Origin: a bacterium
GTDB lineage: Bacteria; Myxococcota_A; Polyangia; Nannocystales; Nannocystaceae
Reading direction: 5' to 3'
Assembly (NCBI GenBank): GCA_024742475.1
Contig: JANSYI010000051.1
Span: 1 to 44,361, forward strand
DNA length: 44,361 nucleotides
Positions 34,313 to 44,135 of the stretch are shown here, in pieces. The notes below the pieces were generated by a model that was not told the origin of the DNA, did not search any database, and was given only the letters and a program-made list of their open reading frames with translations. The position numbers were made by a program, and so were the translations under genes. Positions within the stretch are counted from its first letter, which is position 1; each line of letters starts with the position of its first letter.

Positions 34313-37300
34313 ATGCAAGGCGGGCCAGCCATGCCTCTTGCGGAGGTCCTGCAGGCGTTGTCACGAACGCCGAACACGCAGGCTCAGCTCCGCGCTGCGT
34401 TGGCAACCACGTGTGCGCGGTGGCAGCTGCTGTCCGGGGACGGGGACGCGGCGATCCGCCAGCTTGCGCACGCGCTCGAGATGGTCCCAGACCTGCGACC
34501 TGCGATGCGGCTGCTCTACCGCATCTACCTCGACCGCGGCGACGTCCGCTCGGCGGTCATGTACCTCGACCAAGAGATCCGAGCGACGCGTCACCCGCGG
34601 GAAGCCGCGGCCCTGTACCGCGAACGGGGCCAGCTCGTCGAGGCGCACTTCCACGACCTCGGCGCCGCCCAGCAGTGCTACCAGGCCGCCCTCAAGGCCA
34701 CCCCACGGGACCTCGCCGTGCTGCGATCGGTCGAGCGGGTCCTGCTCGGCAAGGGTGACGTATTCTGGCTCGCCGAGAATCTCGAAGCGCAGCTCGAAGT
34801 GGTGCAAGACGGCAAGACCGTCGCGGGTCTGCTGCACGAGCTCTCGCTCATCGAGGCCCGACACAAGGGGGACCACGCGCTCGCGGGCGACATGATGCTC
34901 GGCGCGCTCGAGCAGCTGCCGGCGCACCCGGTCCTGGCCTCGGACCTCTTCCGCATCGCCGAGGCCACCGGTGACGCCGCCTTGATGCTGCACGCGCTCG
35001 AAGCCGAGGCCGAGGGGCGTGCCACGGAGCATCGCGCCCTCCCCCTCGCCCGGGCTTCCGTGGTGCTCCGAGAGCAGCGTGAACGGGGCGCGGCGCTCGG
35101 CCTGCTGCGAAGCGCGGCCAAAGCGGCGCCGCACAACTTCTCGCTGTGGCGCAACCTCGAGGAACTGGCCATGGCCACGAGCCACTACGAGGTCGCGGCC
35201 GAGGCCTGCATCGGACAGATCCGAGCCGTCGGCGATCAGGCCGACGGACCCGCGCGGGCGGAACTCTACTACCGGCTGGGCAAGCTCGCCCTCTTCCGGC
35301 TCGAGCGGCCGCAAGAAGGCCTCGCCTCGATGCGGCGAGCGCTGCGGCTCAGCCCGGGGCACCCCCCCACCCTCGAGGACACCGGCCGGTACCTCAACGC
35401 CGGCCAGATGTGGTCGCAGCAGCTGGAGTTCGTCAATTTCGAGATCGCCGCCGCCGGCGAAGCGGGGCTGACCCGGGAGGAGCTCGCCCAATGCCACCTG
35501 CGAGGCGGCCAGATCATGGAGGAGCAGCTGGGCGAATACGAAGGCGCGCGCAAGGCCTATCGCGAGGCCACCAGCGTCGCTCCGGCGTTTCGACCACCCC
35601 GCGACCGCCTCGAACGCGTCCTGCACCACATCGGCGACACCGAGGGCCTCAAGCGCTACTACACCGAGGAGCTCGAGCACGCGCAGACTCCGTCGCGGCG
35701 GGCGTTCCTGCGCTCCGCGCTCGGCCAGCTGCACTCGGGTGACGACGACCCGTCCGAGGCGATCGCCCAGCTGCAGGCCAACCTCGCCGAGAGCGAGCGG
35801 CAACCTTCGATGCAGCTGCTCGCGCGGCTGCTGGCGAGGGCCGGCCGGACCGAGGAGCTGCTCGAGGTCACCGAGCTGGAGATCGAGCAGACGCAGTCTC
35901 CGGCCCGACGCGCCAAGCTCATGCACCGCGCGGGGGAGCTAGCCCTGTCCCAGGGAGACACATCCCGCGCTCGGCAGCTCTTCGAAGGCGCGCTCGAGGC
36001 CGTCGACGACCACCTGCCCAGCCTCGAGGCGCTGGGGACCTTACTGCGCGACGAGGACGACTGGGAGGGGCTGGTCGACCTGCTCCGCAAAGAGCTCCTG
36101 TACGCCAACGACCGCACCCGCCAGGTCGGGCTTCAGCTCGAAGTCGCGAACCTGCTCTCGAGTCGCCTCGGACGCGACGAAGACGCGCTCGCAGAGCTCC
36201 AGGCGCTGCTGCGTCGGTGGCCGCGGCACCTGCCCGCGCTGCACGCAGCCGAGCGCATCGCCGCCCGACTGGGCAACGACGAGCTGCAGCTGACGCTGCT
36301 CGAGCAGCACGTCGGCGCCGTCGGGGGACCCCGCACGCGTGCGCTGCTTCTGCACCGCGCGGCCCGCATTCGGGCGCGACGAGGCGACGGAGCACGCGCG
36401 GTGCGAGACCTCGTCCGCGCCCTCGAGCTGTGGCCTCAGCTGGGCGTCGCGCGGGCGCAGCTGCTGCGCATGTACGAAGCCGACGGACGCACTGCGGAGC
36501 TGCAGGCGTTCGCCGAAGCCGGCCTCAACGCCGAGCGAGGCGCGTCCAACCGCCGCGCAATGGCCCTGCAGCTCGCCGAGATCGCACCCAACCCCGTCGT
36601 CGCGCTGCAGTACCTCGCGCCGCTTGCCGAGGCGAACCCAGCCGACGTGCTCGCGCAGCTGCGGCTGGCGCGTGCCGGCCTCGAAGCAAACCGGCCATCG
36701 CGACAGGCCGGCGCGCTGGCAGCCGCTGCGGAGACGCTGCTGGCCCACGGCGACCACGGCGACCACGGCGACCACGACCCGAGCCCCGTCCTCTCGACGA
36801 TCCGCTACCGCGCGGCGCGGGCCGAAGAGGCGGCGGGCAACCTGGACGAAGCCGACCAAGCCTACGCGCGCGTGCTCGACGACAACCCCGGACACGTGCT
36901 TGCACAGCGCGGCCGCAAGCGCATCGCGGCGCGAAAGAAGGACCTCGCGGAGGCTCGCGACCTCGACGACCTGCTCTCCCGCGCCGAGGGGCTCGAAGGC
37001 GCACCTCGGGCTGCGCTGCTCAACATGGCCGCCGAGCTGCACGAGCGCCGCTTCGACCTGTCCTCCGCCCTGGGCTTGGTCGACCGCGCCCTCGAGGCTC
37101 GCCCGGACTACCGGCCTGCGCTGCACGCCCGCGCGCGACTGCTCGAGCGCATCGGCAACGACGAGGCGCTGACGGCCGCGACCGAGACCCTCGAAGAGCT
37201 GGCCGAGCGCGCGGTCGAGCCCAGACACGCCGCCGCGGCCCTTTGTCGGGCAGGCACGCTCGCCCTGCGCGCGGTGGAGCGGGGCCAGCCCAACCCGCGC

Positions 37301-39079
37301 GCGTGGAGCTTGTTCAGCGCCGCAGCCACCGCCGACCCGAACTCCACGCGGGCGCTGCGGGGTCTCATCCGCGCCAGAAAGTCGCACGGGCTCGACGGTG
37401 CGCCTTCGCTCGCCGCGGTGCTACCGCAATGCGTGAACGCGCTGCGGGAGCGTGGCGACCTCGACGCCCGAACGCTCCGAGAGATCGGACAACTCAGCGC
37501 CGAGGTCGACGGCGCCTCGGCGACCATCGCCCTGCTCACCGCAGGCCTGGCCTCGGTCGAACCGGACGCGGGCCTGCTCGCCGACCTCGCGCAGGTCCAC
37601 GCCCAAGCGGAGGACTGGCCCGAGGTCGTTCAGGCGCTCGAAGCGGCGCTCGAGCGCGAGCCGTCCCCCGAGCGCCGCGCCGCGCTGCACTACTACGCCG
37701 GCGAGGCCTACGAACGCACGGGCGAGGCGCACGACGCCATCCGCCACTTCGTAGAGGCGGGCCGCGGCGGTTTTCATGCCCCGCACGCCTTGGGCTCCGC
37801 GGTCCGACTCGCCGACGCCGCAGGGTTCCCCGAAGCGCACGCGGAGGCGCTCGAGCTTCTGGTCGAGGCCACCACGGGCAGCACGCGCAGCCGTGCGCTC
37901 CACACCCTGGCCAAGCTGCACCGCGGCCCCCTGGACCAGCCCCAGCGCGCCGTCGAGCTGCTTCGCGACCTCCTCCAGATGTCTCCGACGGACACGTCGG
38001 TCGTCGAAGAACTGCGCGACCTGCTCGGCTCGCTCGAGCGCCCCGAAGAAGGCAACGCCGTGCTTCTCGCGGGCATCGCCCACCACCGCTCTTGGCTGCG
38101 CGCGGGCAACCCGGACGCCCTGGACACCGCGCCCCTCGAGGGGCTGCGACGGCTCTTCCACGCGATGGGCGACAACACGGGCGTCTACCTCACCGCGTGC
38201 GTGCTCGACGTGCTGGGGCCCGACTCGCTCGCTGTGGGGCGGCGCCCCGACGACCTGCAAACCGAGCGGTGGCCGCTGCCCGCGCCCCTCGAGGGACGCC
38301 CCCTCGAGGGCATCGCCGCCGACCTCGATCACTCCGGCGCGCTCGACCTGCTTCGCGAAGGCGCGTACTACTTCGCCGAGTTTCCCTTCGAACGTGCGCC
38401 AAAGCGGCGGGAGGCGTCCGAGGCCCTACCCACCAACAACGCCGTCGTGATGGTCGCCCAATCGCTCGCCCGGGCGCTGGGCCTGCCGACGCCGCTGGTC
38501 TTCTTCGACGAGACCGATGACACCGGGGTCCGCACGTCGCTGAGCCCTGCGCCGTGCCTCATCGTCGGTCGCCGGGTCGCCGGCAACCCCGCAGACCCGG
38601 CGGTCCGCGACACCCTGGGCCGCGCGCTCTTTCGACTCGCGACCGGTGGCGACGCCGTGCACACGCGAACCACGGACGACCAGCTGCTCACGCTCGTGTT
38701 CTCGCTGTGTCGTGCGACCGGCCAGAGCGTCGACCACCTGCTCTCGATGGACCGCTTCCGCGGGTCGTTCGATCCCGGACTGGCCGAAGTGCTTCGCAAC
38801 GGCCTTCCCGCAGAGGATCACCTCGAAGACCTCGTCGACTTCGCCCGGGCGTTCGCCAACAACGGCGACCGCTTCCATCCCTCCCGGCTGCGGGCTGGCT
38901 TCACCGCCGGACAGGACCGAGCCGGTGCCGCCTGTGCCGGCGATCCCCGCCCCGCCCTGAACACCGCGATGGCCTCGGGCCCACTCGTCCGCGTGCGCGC
39001 TTTGATCAGCTACCTCGTCTCCGATGACCACCTCAACCTCCGGCGCGCGCTGGGCTACCACCTTGGAGGCGGCGCATGA
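34313..39079 (+). CDS. Giant TPR protein 1
   Basis: 1588 residues from ATG 34313 (ATG 34331 is an alternative). There is no signal or membrane segment. Nearly the whole length (about 15-1330) consists of paired helices of about 34 residues with TPR hallmarks, for example AIRQLAHALEMVPDLRPAMR, AAQQCYQAALKATPRDLAVL and AYREATSVAPAFRPPRDRLE. A His-rich insert with three GDH units lies near 813-821. The last ~200 residues form a different domain (ALGLPTPLVFFDE, then CLIVGRRVAGNPADPAVRDT, ending near LISYLVSDDHLNLRRALGYH), shared with the next protein. Its TGA overlaps the ATG of the next gene (ATGA). Such proteins are usually scaffolds for large complexes. The function here is unknown. Confidence 0.85.
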   Translation: MQGGPAMPLAEVLQALSRTPNTQAQLRAALATTCARWQLLSGDGDAAIRQLAHALEMVPDLRPAMRLLYRIYLDRGDVRSAVMYLDQEIRATRHPREAAALYRERGQLVEAHFHDLGAAQQCYQAALKATPRDLAVLRSVERVLLGKGDVFWLAENLEAQLEVVQDGKTVAGLLHELSLIEARHKGDHALAGDMMLGALEQLPAHPVLASDLFRIAEATGDAALMLHALEAEAEGRATEHRALPLARASVVLREQRERGAALGLLRSAAKAAPHNFSLWRNLEELAMATSHYEVAAEACIGQIRAVGDQADGPARAELYYRLGKLALFRLERPQEGLASMRRALRLSPGHPPTLEDTGRYLNAGQMWSQQLEFVNFEIAAAGEAGLTREELAQCHLRGGQIMEEQLGEYEGARKAYREATSVAPAFRPPRDRLERVLHHIGDTEGLKRYYTEELEHAQTPSRRAFLRSALGQLHSGDDDPSEAIAQLQANLAESERQPSMQLLARLLARAGRTEELLEVTELEIEQTQSPARRAKLMHRAGELALSQGDTSRARQLFEGALEAVDDHLPSLEALGTLLRDEDDWEGLVDLLRKELLYANDRTRQVGLQLEVANLLSSRLGRDEDALAELQALLRRWPRHLPALHAAERIAARLGNDELQLTLLEQHVGAVGGPRTRALLLHRAARIRARRGDGARAVRDLVRALELWPQLGVARAQLLRMYEADGRTAELQAFAEAGLNAERGASNRRAMALQLAEIAPNPVVALQYLAPLAEANPADVLAQLRLARAGLEANRPSRQAGALAAAAETLLAHGDHGDHGDHDPSPVLSTIRYRAARAEEAAGNLDEADQAYARVLDDNPGHVLAQRGRKRIAARKKDLAEARDLDDLLSRAEGLEGAPRAALLNMAAELHERRFDLSSALGLVDRALEARPDYRPALHARARLLERIGNDEALTAATETLEELAERAVEPRHAAAALCRAGTLALRAVERGQPNPRAWSLFSAAATADPNSTRALRGLIRARKSHGLDGAPSLAAVLPQCVNALRERGDLDARTLREIGQLSAEVDGASATIALLTAGLASVEPDAGLLADLAQVHAQAEDWPEVVQALEAALEREPSPERRAALHYYAGEAYERTGEAHDAIRHFVEAGRGGFHAPHALGSAVRLADAAGFPEAHAEALELLVEATTGSTRSRALHTLAKLHRGPLDQPQRAVELLRDLLQMSPTDTSVVEELRDLLGSLERPEEGNAVLLAGIAHHRSWLRAGNPDALDTAPLEGLRRLFHAMGDNTGVYLTACVLDVLGPDSLAVGRRPDDLQTERWPLPAPLEGRPLEGIAADLDHSGALDLLREGAYYFAEFPFERAPKRREASEALPTNNAVVMVAQSLARALGLPTPLVFFDETDDTGVRTSLSPAPCLIVGRRVAGNPADPAVRDTLGRALFRLATGGDAVHTRTTDDQLLTLVFSLCRATGQSVDHLLSMDRFRGSFDPGLAEVLRNGLPAEDHLEDLVDFARAFANNGDRFHPSRLRAGFTAGQDRAGAACAGDPRPALNTAMASGPLVRVRALISYLVSDDHLNLRRALGYHLGGGA

Positions 39080-42000
39080 CCGGGCTACGGAAGACTGGAC
39101 CCGAGGGAGACGTCCTCGACTTGACCCACCTGGTGGAAGAGGTGGACGGCGCCGCGCCGCCACCGAGCCTGCAAGGTGACCCTTCGAAGCTGTGGCAGAT
39201 GACCTCGGGGCTGCACGCGAGCCTCCTTTCGACCTCCGTGCCGCTGGGTGCGGCCGAGTCGTGGCAGGACCTCGCTGAGGAACTGGCGGCCGAGAGCCAG
39301 CACGTCCAGGACCCGCAACTGCGTTCGGCCATGCTCTTCGAGGCAGGGCGGCTCCTGCTCGAGCGCCTGGGGCGACGCGAAGAGGGCGAGCTGCTGCTGC
39401 GGCGCGCCGAGTCCGACCTCGCCTCCGAGCTGCTCGAGGGCAGCACCGATTCCACCGACGAGAGCGCCCAACACCACGGCTCACTCGCCCGCCAACTCAG
39501 CGAGCTCGAGTCGCTCGCCAAGGACGCCACGCAGACCGAGCGCGTGCGTGCGGCCGCCTGGGTCGAGTTCGGCCAGCTCTGCGAGGAGCGGACGTCGGCC
39601 CACACGAAGGCGCTGCAGGCCTACGAGGCCGCGATGGTCCTCGTCCCCGAGCACCCCGTGGCGGTCCAGCTCGCGGCCGAGCGCGCGCTGCTGCTCGGTG
39701 AGACGCAGGCGGCGCAGACCTACCTTCGCGTCGTCGCCGATCAGCTCGAAGGTGGGCCCTACCGGGCCAGCGTCCTCCTCGACCTGGCCGACCTCGCGAC
39801 CGACCCCGCGCAACAGCGGGCCCTGCTCGAAGAGGCCCGGGCTGCGGACCCCCGCCAGGACACCGTGCTGCGAGAGCTGACACGGCTGGCGGCGGCCAGC
39901 GGTGACGAGCAACAGGTCGCACGCCTGCAGCACGAGCTCGCCGCCGTGATCGACGACCCGGTGTCGGCGAGCGTCGCGCGCCACCTGGCCTTCCTGTCGC
40001 GGGCCGACTCGGGTCAGCAGGTCGACGACCTCGTCTCGGAGCTCACCGAGGTGGCCGATGAGTCCGAAGACCTCGCGGAGGTCCTCGCGCCGCTCGCCGA
40101 GGTCGCGCTTTACGTCGAGCAGCAGGCGTGGGCCGGGGAAGATCCCACGAGCATCCTGGACCTCGAGACCGTCCTTCCCAAGCTCGCCGCCGCCCTCGAC
40201 GACCCTCGCGAACAAGCGCTGGTGCGCGAGCGCCTGGCCCGGGTACACCTGGCCAGCCTCGAGTCCGCCGCGCCCGCGTGGCCCAAACCTCTGCCCGTCG
40301 CCGGCGCGGGCGGGCCCGACCTCTCCGACGAGGAGCGCGCCCGCCTCGAGGCCATCGCCGAGCGCCTCGAGGAAGGGCTCGCGTTCTGTCGCGCCAGGCT
40401 GCCCGAGCACCGATGGGTTCAGGAGGCGATGGCGCAGGTCCTCGAGTTCCGTCAGGAACCCACCGCGCTGGTGACCCACCTGCAAGAGTGGGCCCGCGCA
40501 CAGTCCGCCGGTCCAGGGCGCGCGGCGATCTTGCTGCGCCTGGGCGAGGTACACGAGTCCATGCGGCGCGACCTCCCGCGAGCCGCCGAGGTGTACGAGC
40601 TCGCGGTCGCCGAAGACCCCGACAACCCCAACTGCTTGCGCGCGCTCGGCCGCGTCTACGAGAAGATGCGCCGCTGGCCGCAAGCCGTCGAAGCGCTGCG
40701 CCGACAGGCCCGCGAAGCCAACGACGAGCCGGAGCGTCTCGCAGCCCTGCGCCGCGTCGCGTCCCTGGCCGAACAAGAGCTCGGTGACATCGATCTGGCG
40801 ATCTCCGCCCTCCAAGAGGTCGCCTCCCTCGACCCCGAGGATCTGCTGACGCTCTATCAGCTGGCCACCTTGTGCCGGAAGGCCCGGCGCCCCACGGTCT
40901 TGATCACCGCGCTGCAGATGCTCGTCGACCGCATCGACGACGACGTGGCTCGCACGGCGCTGCTCGTCGAGCTCGGCGAGGTGCAGGAGCTGCAGCTCAA
41001 GCAGCGAGGCGCGGCGCGGCAGTGCTACGAGCGGGCGCTCGCCCTGACCCCGGGGTACACCCCTGCCCTGCGCGCGCTGAGCCGGCTGTACCGCGACAAC
41101 GGGGACCTCGACGACCTCGTTCGGCTGCTCGACCCCGAGCTCGACAACATCACCGACCCGGCCGTTCTCGCGCTCAAAGCCGGTCGTGTCTGCTTCGAGG
41201 AGCTCGGCGACGCGCAGCGCGCCATCGCGTCGCTCCGGCGCGCTTACGAGACGCACCCCGACCTCGTCCCGGCCCGAGAGCTCCTTCTGCAGATGCTCAC
41301 GGCGACCGGAGAAATCAAGGCCGCCTACGACCTGTTGCGATCGGTCGAGCCACCGGTGAGCCCCGCCCTGTGCGCCGACTACCACTACCGCCTGGGACTG
41401 CTCGCCGAAGCATCCGCCCGCCAGGACAAGGGTGGCCAGCCCAACCGCGGTACCCCCTCGGCGCTCGAGGACGCGGCCTTGCAGCACTACCGCGCCGCGC
41501 TCAACCAGCAACCAGACCACGGCCTGGCCTACGAGCGCTCGCGCCGGCTGCTGGTGAGCTACCACGACGCCGCCAACGTAGGCCGCCTGCTCGAGAAGGC
41601 GATCACCGCCGACGCGGACGGCTCGCGAGCGACTCACCTCGTTCACCTCGCGCGCCTGCGCGCCTCGGGCGGGGACACCACCGGGGCGCGCAAGGCCTAC
41701 GAAGACGCCTTGTCCGCGGCCCCGGACGACCCGATCGTGCGGCACGAACTCCAAGGCTTGCTGCGCCTGGTCGGCGACCGCAGGTCCTTGCCCGCGCTGC
41801 ACCTGCGCGCGTCGAAGGACACCAAGGACACCCACCTTCAGGCCACCCTGCTCGTCGAGGCGGCCGAGCTTCTGCTCTCGACGGCCGAAGTCGAGGACAG
41901 GGCGCTCGCCGGGGAGGCCATCCTCTCCGCGCTGCAGGTCGACCCGGGCAACCCCTACGCCGTCCGCCACCTCGAGCGGCTGCTCAGCGAGCCTGGGTCT

Positions 42001-44079
42001 CCCTTTGCGATCAAGGACGCCGTGAGTGCACGCGCGGTCCGAGCCCAGTCCGACGCGGAGCGGGCGATCTTCTACGTCGAGAGCGCCGAGCTGCTCGAGC
42101 GCGTCGGTGCGTGGAGCCAGGCGCGGCGGGCCTACCTCGCGGCCAAGAGCGCGCTGCCCAACCTCGCCCCCGCCGAGCTGGGGCTGCAGCGGACCTCGAG
42201 CGAGAAGCGACGCGCGTCGTCGGCAACGCAGACGCGGACCTCGGTGCACGTGTTGGTCGCCGACGCCCGCGATGCGGTCGTGCGAGCCGGCCGGGGCGAC
42301 CCAGAGGCGCGGCGGACGGCCCTCTCGCGACTCTCGGAGATCTTCGAGCGAGACCCGCAAAACCGCGACGCGATCGGCCTGGCCCGCACGCTCGCCAACC
42401 ACCCCGGCGACGCTACGCCCGTGCTCGATCTGCTTCGCAACGCGTTCGCGGGCATCGCCGAGGCCGACCTGCGCTACGAGGTCGGGCTCTTCCTCGGGGA
42501 GAACGCGACCAAGACGAGCGAGGCGGTCTCGTACTTCAACGCCGCCGCCTCGGCCAAGCCGACCGGACGCCGAGCGCTCCGTGGGCTCGTCAACTCGTAC
42601 CGCAAGCTCGGCGACGACGTCCGGGCGGCCAACGCGACCGAGAAGCTGCTCGACCTCTTCGAGCCCGGCGAGCCGTCGGCGGTCGATCTGCGCATGGGCT
42701 TGGCGAACTTTCTCAGCGCCAAGCCCGAGACGCTGCCCCGAGCCCTGCACCACGGCCGCGTGGTGCTGCAGGCGCGACCGGACGACCCCCGCGCGGTCGG
42801 CCTCATGGTCGACCTCCTCGAACGCGCCAAGAAGCCGGTCGAGGCGGCGGACCTCATCGACCGCATCATCGGGCGCGAGCGCGACCGGCAGCGCCTGCAC
42901 GACCTCTACCTGCGCAAGGCGAAGCTCGTGGCCAACACACCCGGAGGCGATCGGGCCGCCCTGGCCGCGGTCGAACGCGCGGCCGCGCTCTCACCGGGCA
43001 ATCGCGACACGATCACCCTGCTCATCGACCAGCTCTCGAAGGTGGGCGACACCGACCGCGTGGCGACCTACCTCGCTCCAGTGCGGTCGGCCCTGGCGGC
43101 CAACATCGCTCGCGGCGCCATCTCCCTGCGCGACCTGAACCTGCTGGGCAAGGTCGCCGCGCCGCGCAACGTCGCGCTCTCGCGGATGGCTCGCGACCTG
43201 ATCGTCTGCCTCGACCCGGCCAGCGAGGCGAAGGTACCGGTGTCGAAGCTCGCCGACATCGGGACGCTCCAGAGCGTCTTGGGAGATCCAGCGCGGCGTC
43301 GTGCGTTGCTCGCCGATGGCGAGCCGCCGGCACTGCACGCCCTGCTGCAAGCGCTCGACCCCGTGGTCGCTCGACTCCCCCACGAGTTCCCCGACATCGA
43401 TCCCGACAAGTCCGAGCCCCTGCCCTCGACCGTCGACCAAGCGCCGCTGCAGCAGTGGGCGCGGCGCCTGGCCGATGCGCTGCACCTGCGTCCACCCCGA
43501 CTCGTCGGTGCCCGGACGCACAACTCCGCGCTCCTGATTCAAGACCCGGTCTGCACGATCCGCTTGGGCACGAACCTGTGGGTGCAAGGCGACCCCGTGG
43601 CATGGAACGGCGCCATCGCCCTCGCGGCCGCGCGCAGCTTGCTGACGGCGAGCCGGTCGCGCTCCCTGTCGCCACCCAACCTCGACCTGCTCATCGCGGC
43701 CTGCTTCGAGGTCGTCGACGTCTTCAACCCGACGACGGCCGAGCCCGATCCTCAGCGACTGCGAACGGTGGTGGGGAGCCTGCGCAACACCCTGCCCCGG
43801 CGCCAGCGCAAGGCGGTCGAGGGCGCCTGCCAAGCGCTGGCCAGCCACGCCTTCGACGCGGGTATCACCGCTCGCTCGACGACGGCGACCGACCTGCGAG
43901 TCGCCGCGGTGCTCACGGGAACACCCGGCCCGGTGCTCTCGGCGGCGTGTCTGCTCGACGGTGTCGTCGGCGGCGCGCTCAAGCAGCGGGTGGGTCGCTC
44001 CAAGCTCGCCCGCGACCTCATGGCGTGGATGCTCAGCGACGACCACCTCCAGACCCGAGAACGCGTCGCCCGCGGGTAG
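39076..44079 (+). CDS. Giant TPR protein 2, paralogue of the preceding gene
   Basis: 1667 residues starting inside the stop of the previous gene. The N-terminus (MTGLRKTGPEGDVLDLTHLV) has no signal peptide. TPR-like helices run from about 55 to 1400, for example AAEVYELAVAEDPDNPNCLR, ARQCYERALALTPGYTPALR and ARKAYEDALSAAPDDPIVRH. The C-terminal domain (about 1440-1660) has ADALHLRPPRLVGARTHNSA, then TIRLGTNLWVQGDPVAWNGA, and ends DLMAWMLSDDHLQTRERV, matching the SDDHL end of TPR protein 1. Shared ends with divergent repeat regions suggest duplication followed by drift. Overlap coupling suggests the two are made in equal amounts, perhaps for one complex. Confidence 0.85.
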   Translation: MTGLRKTGPEGDVLDLTHLVEEVDGAAPPPSLQGDPSKLWQMTSGLHASLLSTSVPLGAAESWQDLAEELAAESQHVQDPQLRSAMLFEAGRLLLERLGRREEGELLLRRAESDLASELLEGSTDSTDESAQHHGSLARQLSELESLAKDATQTERVRAAAWVEFGQLCEERTSAHTKALQAYEAAMVLVPEHPVAVQLAAERALLLGETQAAQTYLRVVADQLEGGPYRASVLLDLADLATDPAQQRALLEEARAADPRQDTVLRELTRLAAASGDEQQVARLQHELAAVIDDPVSASVARHLAFLSRADSGQQVDDLVSELTEVADESEDLAEVLAPLAEVALYVEQQAWAGEDPTSILDLETVLPKLAAALDDPREQALVRERLARVHLASLESAAPAWPKPLPVAGAGGPDLSDEERARLEAIAERLEEGLAFCRARLPEHRWVQEAMAQVLEFRQEPTALVTHLQEWARAQSAGPGRAAILLRLGEVHESMRRDLPRAAEVYELAVAEDPDNPNCLRALGRVYEKMRRWPQAVEALRRQAREANDEPERLAALRRVASLAEQELGDIDLAISALQEVASLDPEDLLTLYQLATLCRKARRPTVLITALQMLVDRIDDDVARTALLVELGEVQELQLKQRGAARQCYERALALTPGYTPALRALSRLYRDNGDLDDLVRLLDPELDNITDPAVLALKAGRVCFEELGDAQRAIASLRRAYETHPDLVPARELLLQMLTATGEIKAAYDLLRSVEPPVSPALCADYHYRLGLLAEASARQDKGGQPNRGTPSALEDAALQHYRAALNQQPDHGLAYERSRRLLVSYHDAANVGRLLEKAITADADGSRATHLVHLARLRASGGDTTGARKAYEDALSAAPDDPIVRHELQGLLRLVGDRRSLPALHLRASKDTKDTHLQATLLVEAAELLLSTAEVEDRALAGEAILSALQVDPGNPYAVRHLERLLSEPGSPFAIKDAVSARAVRAQSDAERAIFYVESAELLERVGAWSQARRAYLAAKSALPNLAPAELGLQRTSSEKRRASSATQTRTSVHVLVADARDAVVRAGRGDPEARRTALSRLSEIFERDPQNRDAIGLARTLANHPGDATPVLDLLRNAFAGIAEADLRYEVGLFLGENATKTSEAVSYFNAAASAKPTGRRALRGLVNSYRKLGDDVRAANATEKLLDLFEPGEPSAVDLRMGLANFLSAKPETLPRALHHGRVVLQARPDDPRAVGLMVDLLERAKKPVEAADLIDRIIGRERDRQRLHDLYLRKAKLVANTPGGDRAALAAVERAAALSPGNRDTITLLIDQLSKVGDTDRVATYLAPVRSALAANIARGAISLRDLNLLGKVAAPRNVALSRMARDLIVCLDPASEAKVPVSKLADIGTLQSVLGDPARRRALLADGEPPALHALLQALDPVVARLPHEFPDIDPDKSEPLPSTVDQAPLQQWARRLADALHLRPPRLVGARTHNSALLIQDPVCTIRLGTNLWVQGDPVAWNGAIALAAARSLLTASRSRSLSPPNLDLLIAACFEVVDVFNPTTAEPDPQRLRTVVGSLRNTLPRRQRKAVEGACQALASHAFDAGITARSTTATDLRVAAVLTGTPGPVLSAACLLDGVVGGALKQRVGRSKLARDLMAWMLSDDHLQTRERVARG

Positions 44080-44135
44080 CGGCCTCAAAGCGGCCAGGAT
44101 CCGAAGGGACTCCCCCGTTCGCGCCGACCTTCATC

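Noticed and set aside
39481..42900. A 1139-residue open frame on the minus strand opposite the second giant TPR gene
   Set aside because: No domain is recognisable, and the plus-strand frame shows regular TPR periodicity and starts with a coupled ATGA.
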